From: Oikopleura dioica
Taxonomy: Eukaryota > Chordata > Appendicularia > Copelata > Oikopleuridae
DNA length: 64,000 nt
Assembly: GCA_907165135.1 (NCBI GenBank)
Contig: OU015568.1
Coordinates: forward strand, 4,844,501 to 4,908,500
Direction of reading: 5' to 3'
Shown here piece by piece: positions 56,780 through 64,000 of the stretch. Made by a program: the position numbers and the translations under genes. The notes beneath the pieces are model-generated. The model worked only from the letters and a program-made list of their open reading frames with translations. It made no database searches and was not told the origin of the DNA. The stretch's first letter is position 1. Every line of letters starts with the position of its first letter.

Positions 56780-59700
56780 ATGAGATTTTTTCTAAACTTC
56801 TTTTTGCTTGGATTTCCAACCGCGGAAGGAAAGAATGATAAGAGATCGAAAAAGGAAGAAAAAGTGATGAGCCCGAAGATTCTTCAAAATCCAATTGATC
56901 ACATCGGCAACAGAGGCGATACAAGTAAGAAGCTCATTTGAATTTATGCATGGGGAAGTGGAGAAGTAATCGTTTACCCGGGGTTAAATTCCAGGTTCAA
57001 TTCTAGGCAACCCCAGCTCACGACGGCTAGCGCAATTACGAGGAAAATGACCGCACAAGTCACCTTTCTCACAATTAGTCTTTTTTACCTCCAAGCTCAA
57101 TTCGTATTTTTTGCAAGAACTTGACGTTTTTACCAGAGGCGTTAGATAAGGGAAGACAAAGAAAGCTATTTTCGAAAGAATTTTCTCCTAGAAAACCCTG
57201 TTTAGACCCTGACTCAGGTTTTCTACACAGGAACAAGAGCCTAGTAAGGACCCTGTCGTCTTTTTGAAAAAATAAAATAAGGGTGTCACTGTGCTAAGAA
57301 ATCCTGATTTTCTTTGCCTAGTCATTTCTAACCAGCTCAATAAATTCAAGCGCTAGCCCAGTAGAGCCCCCAAAACTGGACTTGGAGAGTCGGTGTCAAA
57401 AAGCTCACGGATAAATTGACACGTGGCTCGCTCTCCTCAAGTACTTCTGTCACGAAAACAGCTATGAAAATTTTCTCAGAAAACTTTTTTTTTTCTTTTC
57501 GGCTCTCCTCAGCTTGATTCGCTTGAATGCAGCGAGTGGTGGTTCATTGAAATGCCGAAAAAACGTGCGAAGCATCATTTTTTCCACTGATAAGAAAATT
57601 TAAACAAATCCGTCCTGATTGGGATTGGGCGTTGCCACTTTTTTGGTACTCGAAAGTTCCCGGCTCTGATGGATAACTCCAAGTTATCAAGATCAACTTC
57701 TCTCAACTCGGAAAAGTACTGTAACTCGACAAATTCCAAAATTCCAGAGGGGGAAGAGCACCGCCCTAGAAAACGCGGAGGAGCTTGGTCGCTCTTTTCA
57801 AGATATGATTTGTTTCTTGTTCGTTGTCAACAGCGCATGCTAATTTGAGCGACGATTCTAGCGCACGGGGGAGCTTTTCTACGAGCAAATATTACTACTC
57901 ATCAGGGCGGAAGGAGAAATTCTTGGAGAAAGGGGATATGGGCAAAGTTAAAAAAAATTGCCTTATTTTTGCTGAGCTGAGCTAAATGAAACTTTATCTG
58001 AGCTGAGCTGATCTGGGCTATTTTGGAGGTCATTGAGTGGAGCTGAGCTGAGCTAAGTGATGATTGTCTGAGCTAGGTGAGCAGAACAGACCTTGTTCGA
58101 AAATATTTGAGCTGAGCTGAGCTGAGTGAAAATTGAAAGTGAGTGAAAGTCGCCCAGCTTAGCTCAGCTCAGCTCAGCTCAATCAGCTCAGCTCACTCAG
58201 CTCAGCAAATCTGTTGCAAATCTGGATATGATAAGAAATTCTCTGAAAAAAATCTCTCTGAAAATCGCTTTTTAAGAATGTCACCCTACTTTGACATTGA
58301 TCAAATGGTAATCTCAATGCAAAAATTTATGTTTTAGCGAAAAATATTTAACGATTTTGGTCTCAAGAACTTTATCTTCTTTTTTTTGTACTAAACACAC
58401 GTTGAAATTTCTCGAAGTCAGCAAATGCGGGTCCAAGTGCGCTTCGTAGCGCCTGAGTACTATTATTAAAGCTGGCCATAATCGTTTGACTTTCTTCCGA
58501 TAAAGGTACGTACTGCTCCGGCCGCCAAGTTGCATTTCAAATTGGATTTTGATCGCTGGCTGGAACTGGTGGATCGTCAGTTCCGACCCTAATCGCTCTT
58601 TAATTCCCCTTCGCTCTGCAAAAAAGTACTTCAGTAAAACCGGAATTCTATTCGAAAAAGAAAGGCTGAAAAAGCTTCGATCAGGGCTCGAAAACCTGTG
58701 TGAAAACCTGTCTCAGGAAGGGTAGGTCAATCAAAGTTGCCCAAAAATCGTTTTTTCGAGTAGAAAACAAGTTTTACTGAGTCAGAGAGCCTGAGTCAGG
58801 GTGCTTAGAAGGCATTTGATACCTTTCTGACCCTAAGTCAGGCAACGTGAGTCAGTTTAACATGTTTTTTACACGAAAAAAAAAATACTTTTTTGGCAAA
58901 TTTGATTGAATTTCCCCCGACAGTGTTTTTTTCGCCCTGCAGACCGACTATTGATTTCTGTATTTTTTTTTCTATTTTTGCTTAAAGGGCCCCCATATGG
59001 TCCCCATTTAGACCCCCGGCTCGAACAAAGAGACTGCTCAAGATTAATTTCAGTTAAATGAGCGATTAATTGCCGCGTCTGTAATGGCCCGAGACTTGTG
59101 ATTTTGAATTTCGCGGTGGATCAAATCAACACCCTTGACCCAAAATCGGGTAAATCACGGTTCACACGCACAGACCAGCAAATTTTTAGCAGCAAGCGAA
59201 AAAGTTAATACAATTTGACAAGGAGGAAGTTCGAAACGTGGATTACACCAGTTTCTTTTCAAAACGAAAAATTCTCAAAATAAACTTGGCAACCTGCGTA
59301 GAAGACCTGACTCAGGGTCCTGGAAGAGCTCAGGCAAAAAGCCGCGTAGCGGCTTTTTCAAAAATGAAGCCGCGTAGCGGCTTCACCAAAATAACCATCA
59401 AAAGTTTGATGGTTATTTTTAGTTCAAAGGTTTGATTCAAAACCTTGTTAACCTGAGTCAGGTTAGCTGACCTTTTCAGAACCCTGACTCAGGTTTTTAC
59501 GCAGGTTTTTGTCGCCAGGGCAGAACGAGTTTTTCGGTGAACTCAGGATCAAGTACAGTAAAGATCAATCATGTCCTCCTTCTTTTTATGAAAATAAATA
59601 ATTACCATAATTGAATAATAAATAAAGCAAACGAATCTCAGACGGCTGTTTAATTATCTTTCTTATGAAAAAGAAAGAAGCATATTGTGGCTGCTCAATA

Positions 59701-60520
59701 TTGAATGGACCGGGACTCCGGCTTCAATTTGCCCTCTGTCTTATTTCGCTTTATACAGTCGTTACCGAGGTGAATTCGGTTGATAAAGAATATTCACGTT
59801 TATCGAATTTTCTCCAAAAAAAGCTGGTCATAGATCTTATCATTCAAGTTTTTTTATTATTCCGACAACAGAGCGGCTTTGGAGCTCCCGCTGCGTATTC
59901 TTATCATTCTTTCGTACTAAATCTTATTCAGCGCTGATAAAATAATTTGAACGGTTTGCTTCCTGATTCAATCCACGTTTTCGTAATTATGATTTTCTGA
60001 CGCAAAGCTACTTCATAGTAATTATATCGCGGCAAATTATCTGGCCAGAACGAAAGGTGTCTGAGGTTAACAGCTCGTGGAAATTGTTAGGGGTGCTCCC
60101 TAAAGTTCGCACTTGTTAACTTATCAATATCAATAGTATAAAAGCTTTCTATTAGCTGCTGAAAAGCAGCCTCCCTTGTTGGGATGGTATCAGGAATCGA
60201 CGAAGAAATCTCGATAAATTTTGCTCGGGCGGCTACTCGTCTTCTGATAGGCTGATAAGCCCAGTCCAGGCTTTTTATTGGCTGAAAAATGCCAGGCAAA
60301 ATTTGTCAGGAATTTTTTTGGTTCCTGACACCTCGACCCCTTGTTCATCGTTAAAATTCCTGCATGTGTCCCCTTGTTCATCCTTGGGCCACGTAGCCTT
60401 AGCTGTAAAATCAATTTCGGTCCTTTTTTACAATTTTCTAATTTGCTTCTTTAGTCCGATTGAACTGCATTGCAAGTGGCTATCCTCCGCCTGAATACCG
60501 CTGGTTAAAGTCTGGTTTTC
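56780..60520 (+). CDS. immunoglobulin-superfamily receptor, first two exons
   Basis: Exon 1 (56780-56924) encodes a signal peptide (MRFFLNFFLLGFPTAEG), a Lys-rich stretch and SPKILQNPIDHIGNRGDT. It ends in phase 1 at GTAAGAAG. Exon 2 starts at 60455 after ctttag and continues in frame as IRLNCIASGYPPPEYRWLKSG. Together these read as the first half of an I-set Ig domain (first Cys and Trp present), similar in style to Robo, contactin and related neural receptors. The 3.5-kb intron holds a GAGCT satellite and four MITEs. The 3' limit of exon 2 and the next exon are not certain. Confidence 0.6.
57190..57235. mobile_element. MITE remnant, CCTGAGTCAGG family
   Basis: Only the two ends remain, TAGAAAACCCTG and GACTCAGGTTTTCTACACAGG, back to back. 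In the Ig gene's first intron. Confidence 0.65.
57970..58205. repeat. GAGCT satellite (foldback)
   Basis: GAGCTGAGCTGAG pentamers run to about 58130 and then switch to CTCAGCTCAGC up to 58205, so the block is a large imperfect palindrome. In the Ig gene's first intron. Confidence 0.85.
58685..58860. mobile_element. MITE, CCTGAGTCAGG family (diverged)
   Basis: Left end GGGCTCGAAAACCTGTGTG, internal GAGCCTGAGTCAGGG and inverted CCCTAAGTCAGG near 58832. No CCGCGTAGCGG core. Ends are more diverged than in other copies. Confidence 0.65.
59287..59523. mobile_element. MITE, CCTGAGTCAGG family
   Basis: Left end TTGGCAACCTGCGTAGAAG, two CCGCGTAGCGG palindromes at 59341-59381, an inner CCTGAGTCAGG half-end at 59450 and right end CTCAGGTTTTTACGCAGG...GTCGCCAGGG. 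Confidence 0.85.
60181..60336. mobile_element. MITE, GGAACCGACAAA family
   Basis: The left end GGTATCAGGAATCGACG and right end TTTGGTTCCTGACACC are inverted. The core has AAATTTTGCTCGGGCGG, CTTCTGATAGGC and GCCAGGCAAAATTTGTC. Just upstream of the Ig exon. Confidence 0.78.
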
Positions 60521-60719
60521 CAAAAAGCAACCCAAAGCTCAGAGCTCGCCATCATCCTTTCTGGAATTCGCGTCATATTTGGCCAAGAACTCTTGAGGGG
60601 ACTCAGAGGAGCTGGATTCCCCCGGCAGCTGGTTGCTCTTCACTGAGTACGACCAAAAGCCTGTGATCAAAATATCGCTCGAAAGTGTCAATCATCTAGC
60701 CACGTAGCCGTCTTTTACG

Positions 60720-62085
60720 TAGGAACACGAAGGGGTCTCTTCTTGAAAACCGAAAAAAGGACGGAGTGGAAGTCAAGCCAGACTTAGAAAACAGCATCAT
60801 CATGTTCGACGGATCGCTGATCATCCAGAAAGCAGAATGGCCGGATAGGAAAGAGGGATGAACTTGTTCGCCAAAGAAATGAAGAAAGTAATGGGCAGGT
60901 TAATTATCTCGTGGAAAATGTGCCAAATCAAAGGGCCTAGAGCAGATTTTACACGCCATGAGTTGTGTCCAAGCAATTAAGCTAAACTCTCCCAGGGGGC
61001 TAGAGTTCTTATTAAAGAAAAAATGTTGATGGAGTAAGATTCGTCAGTTTTTTAACCCCTCACTTTCGCTGATAGTGGCACTGATGGACGAAAGTATTTC
61101 CTAGAGACTGGTCTTTACAGGACCGCAAACACCACTGATACTTGGGCGGGCGAGTGAGTTAATCTCGTAAGGCCTTAACTCAATGAACGGTCGGTTTTTA
61201 TGTCGACCGGAGTGTGGTTCGCCACTCGGCCACAGTGACAGGATTCCAGCTCATTCCGACTGGACGTGTCTTGTGTAGACGACGCCTGCCCGCGCAGTAA
61301 ACAGTTTTGATTATTACAACTCCCCGCTCGAGTTCAAAATGAAAGTTTCGTAAACATTCTCTTCATTCTTTGGGTGTCAATTGCGGTCAGATGTCACAAA
61401 AAAAATCGTGGAAAATCTTGTGAAAATGAATAACGGTGTCAAATTGTTTTGAAAATTCTGGTCAGCAAGAAATTTTATCCAGACCTTTTTTCCAGACTTA
61501 ACATAGTGACACCCTTATTTTTAAAATTTTTATTTAACAGTAGCTTGTTTTTCACGGCTTTCTTTTTTGGACATCTTGAGGTAAGGGGATACCCATATGA
61601 TAGAAAAACAAAGTTTCTTGAAATAAAATAAGGGTGTCACTTTGTTAACCTCAAAAAAGCCTGAAGAATAGTCACAAAAGCCACAAAAATGCCCTTTTTC
61701 TGGATTCAACAAAAAACTTCTATAACATGAGAGTCTGATGAGAGTCTGTTATTTCTTGACTTTGAAGACTTGGCGCGTGTGTGGGGCCAATATTATGCAC
61801 GTCACATAGTTTGGGTTAAGCTTATCTGTACTGTAGAAGCACTTGGCTTTAGCTGCTTACGGCATAGCTCCTTTTGCACAGCTGCGAGGATCTGTCGAGG
61901 CTTTTCATCCCTCGCCGAAAGAATGAAGCAGGCAGCTTGGGCCGGCACGTACCAGTGTATCGCCGAGAATGTTTCGGGACGCGCCCTTTCCCGGAACATA
62001 ACCGTCCAATCGGGATATATTAAGAAGCGATTCGAGAAGCAGCCAAAAGATGTCGAGGTCAGAATCGGCCAAGGAACGGATCAAA
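60720..62085 (+). pseudogene. immunoglobulin-domain fragments, possibly decayed exons
   Basis: Three open segments look like parts of I-set Ig domains. 60730-60857 reads KKDGVEVKPD...MFDGSLIIQKAEWPD, the middle of a domain. 61084-61152 reads YFLETGLYRTANTTDTWAG, like the YxCxA strand but with Arg for Cys. 61905-62085 reads AAWAGTYQCIAENVSGRAL...KKRFEKQPKDVEVRIGQG, the end of one domain and start of the next. They lie downstream of the Ig exon at 60455 and on the same strand. I could not join them by splice sites into one frame, and stops interrupt between them, so the gene is either decayed here or has exons I could not define. Confidence 0.45.
61503..61646. mobile_element. foldback element with GTGACACCCTTA ends
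   Basis: TAGTGACACCCTTATTTT at 61504 is matched inverted by AAAATAAGGGTGTCAC ending at 61640, with TTAACA/TGTTAA continuing outward. It shows that the dispersed GACACCCTTA motif is the end of a ~140-bp element. Confidence 0.75.
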
Positions 62086-62126
62086 GTCAAGTTCAAGTTC
62101 AAATTTTTTTTTTGCATTTCTTACCA

Positions 62127-62395
62127 CAAAAATGTCTCCAGATGTCAACAAATATCCTCTCATGTCCAGAAATATGAGTTTAATGTCCAAAGATGAACTC
62201 AAATGTCGCTTAATGTCTCTATTTTATGACAAAATGTCTTCAGATGTATCCAAATGTCCTTTGATATCACCATTTTTCTTCATCAACGGACATTATACCG
62301 ACATTGCGAGACATTTGAGGACATCTTCTGACATTCAGAAGGAATTTTTTTATTTAACAACATTTGTCGACATCTGGGACATAAAAATTTTCATT
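62127..62395. repeat. ATGTC-rich foldback
   Basis: ATGTC recurs about every 10-15 nt. The left end AAAATGTCTCCAGATGTC is matched inverted by GACATCTGGGACATAAAA at the right. It resembles the TGTGGACATTTTT element at 24.1 kb. Confidence 0.65.
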
Positions 62396-62879
62396 TTTTT
62401 GTCTATAGACTAAAGACTATAGTAGAAGAGCTACACTTTTTTGACTAAAATATTCTAGAGCTTGATACGTCTGTATGCCCTTAATTTTCCGCCTCCCGTC
62501 ATTGACCTTTTTTCCATGTTCAAAAGTGCAAAATTGCGATTCCACTATCAACTGATGAACATCTCAAGCCACTTTTTGGATCTTGACCGAACAAGATCTC
62601 AAATCTTTTTGAGCTGTAATTGAAGCAAATTGAAATTGAACGAAGTAGTACTTCGCGCGCTTGTGTGAATTGACTTTGATCCGATGATAACAGCCGTCCA
62701 CTTCGACTGTCAAGCGCCGAAAGGCTTTCCGGATTCGGTCCAGATCCCCTTTTGAATAGTAATTTTGAGACACACTCTGTAATTTTTTGGAACGAGCGTT
62801 TTTCGATTCACTGGAGTTTTCGAACAGTCAAAAGGTCAAATCATGTTGGCTTCATCAAAATTTTTTGAAACGTTGAAAT

Positions 62880-63130
62880 TTGGCGCCGAAAACCTGTGAA
62901 GAAACCTGAGTCAGGGTTGGAGACAGGCAATTTCAATTTTTTATACTAAAACTCTCAATTTGGACTCGAAAACCTGTGTATAAACCTGAGTCAGGGTCCT
63001 GAGAAATGTATTTAAAGCCTTGTTAGGACCCTGAGTAAGGGTTCATACACAGGTTTTCAAGCCCAGATTAAGACTTTCAGTATAGAAAAATAAAAGACCC
63101 AGTATCCAATCCTGACTCAGGTTTCTTCAG
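62880..63130. mobile_element. MITE copies, CCTGAGTCAGG family
   Basis: GGCGCCGAAAACCTGTG at 62882 is a lone left end. A full short copy follows with GGACTCGAAAACCTGTGTA (62961) and inverted CACAGGTTTTCAAGCCCAG (63050). Another right end, CCTGACTCAGGTTTCTTC, is at 63111. No core palindrome. Confidence 0.75.
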
Positions 63131-63586
63131 AAGAACCTGTTCTTTTTTCGAGAAACTCTTAATTTTCAAGTTGAAAGCTGGCTTTTTTCGTGTTTACGGC
63201 CTCACGTACAAGAACGTTAATCCCATCCAGGTGCGAAATTTCTCTGGAGCACTGTCTGTCAATTTCACCGTTGATTCTTGTTTTGGCAAGACCGCCAAGG
63301 TCAGAATCGTGACTGCTGTCATGAGAGTTTAGAATCGTTTTGTTGATGATTTCCACGGAAGCGCGAATTTTAGAAACAACGAGTGCGCGGGGCAACTGAG
63401 CTGAACGTGTCCACTAAATACCGCGGCCGAGTGGGCAAGAGTGTTAAAAATGGCGGACTTTCAATTGACTCGTTTGAATTCTTCTCACACACAATTTAGA
63501 AACGCGTTCCTTCCACTAAATTTCAGATTCACGCGGTTTTTGACGTACAAATGCTCCGAAAATCGAAAATTTACGCGAAAAAAATA

Positions 63587-63800
63587 TGTTCCTAACAGGA
63601 TTCGAACTCATCACCTTCTGTTTAGCTACTTTCATGATCTTTTAATTGTTTCATTTTTGTGTGACCATAAATTTTAAAACCATTTAAAGTCTTATAATTT
63701 ATAATTTATAAAAAAATACAAGAAAAATATTATGAATAAAAAACTTGAATCAAGACTCTTGATTCAAGAGGTCATAAATTCGAATCCCGCTGGAAACATG
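63587..63800. repeat. inverted repeat with tRNA T-arm-like ends
   Basis: ACAGGATTCGAACTC near 63595 is opposite in sense to AATTCGAATCCCGCTGG near 63773, each next to a TATGTTCC/GGAAACATG block. The GTTCGAATCC-like core is the conserved tRNA T-arm sequence, so these may be inverted tRNA-derived remnants. No complete tRNA cloverleaf could be drawn. Confidence 0.4.
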
Positions 63801-64000
63801 TTTTTTCGTTTTTTACTGAAAATTGTTATCTCCGAGAAAACCCGGTCAAAAAATTGCCGTGTCAACTACGGTACGGATGCAACAATCCATTACCAAGCTG
63901 ATTCCGGCTAGAATGGCGATTTTGGGTTCGCCCCGTTCACAGAGCCCAAAAATGCAAGCCGCCATAAGACCACCACAGCTCGCAAATTGAGCGATCCTCG

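Larger units (their letters stand above)
62396..64000. other. right edge, no gene recognised
   Basis: MITEs (62880-63130) and the T-arm-like inverted repeat (63587-63800) are the only features. A GGCCGAGTGGGCAAGAG stretch at 63425 recalls the 5' half of a Ser/Leu tRNA but no matching acceptor stem follows. Confidence 0.45.

Noticed and set aside
61084..61330. Possible structured RNA around CGGGCGAGTGAGTTAATC
   Set aside because: Looked briefly like a 5S or small RNA segment, but no known box or full-length folding could be matched; Ig-like coding similarity in the first part explains it as well.
1..64000. CRISPR arrays, bacterial operons or phage
   Set aside because: The direct repeats are satellites or MITEs without spacer structure, and all recognised genes are animal genes with introns.

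Overview
The window looks like nuclear DNA from a larvacean (appendicularian) tunicate, probably Oikopleura-like. This rests on animal gene content (cyclin D, prolyl 4-hydroxylase, atrogin-type F-box, SLC22, BPNT2, Gla/ZP proteins), many introns of only 32-48 nt, several introns that need GA, GC or GG instead of GT at the 5' end, about 4 kb per gene, and many tiny foldback (MITE-like) elements. The species is inferred, not proven.

Layout. 1-184: GAGCT satellite beside the cut end of a B4GALNT-like glycosyltransferase (185-1280, minus). 3783-10728: cyclin D with unusually long, MITE-filled introns. 12912-14142: secreted/membrane thrombospondin-type protein. 14938-16723 (minus): collagen prolyl 4-hydroxylase alpha. 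17061-19778: type II membrane protein with a kelch-like propeller, interrupted by a MITE that appears to act as an intron. 20978-21728 (minus): small secreted protein. 22099-25035: Gla-EGF-ZP membrane protein. 25572-27156: FBXO32/25-like F-box protein. 27236-28193 (minus): three tandem secreted mini-proteins. 29840-32229: SLC22 transporter. 32815-37279: large secreted Cys-rich repeat protein ending in a propeller. 37599-38929: secreted CCP-like/CBM-like protein. 39860-41296: Golgi PAP phosphatase (BPNT2). 42243-43935 (minus): coiled-coil protein. 45602-46447 (minus): RING protein. 47183-48478 (minus): phospholipase A2-like secreted protein without the usual His-Asp. From about 49 to 64 kb the window is gene-poor, with many foldback repeats and an immunoglobulin-superfamily gene (56780 to about 62085) whose later exons look incomplete or decayed.

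Most gene models below were assembled by hand; their exon lengths sum to multiples of three and their conserved motifs join in frame. The exceptions are stated. Secreted and membrane proteins dominate, but nothing indicates an operon: neighbours are on mixed strands and functionally unrelated. The most interesting points are the MITE that supplies a GC-AG intron inside a coding exon, the Gla-EGF-ZP architecture, the Cys-rich/propeller protein, and the trio of short secreted paralogues.
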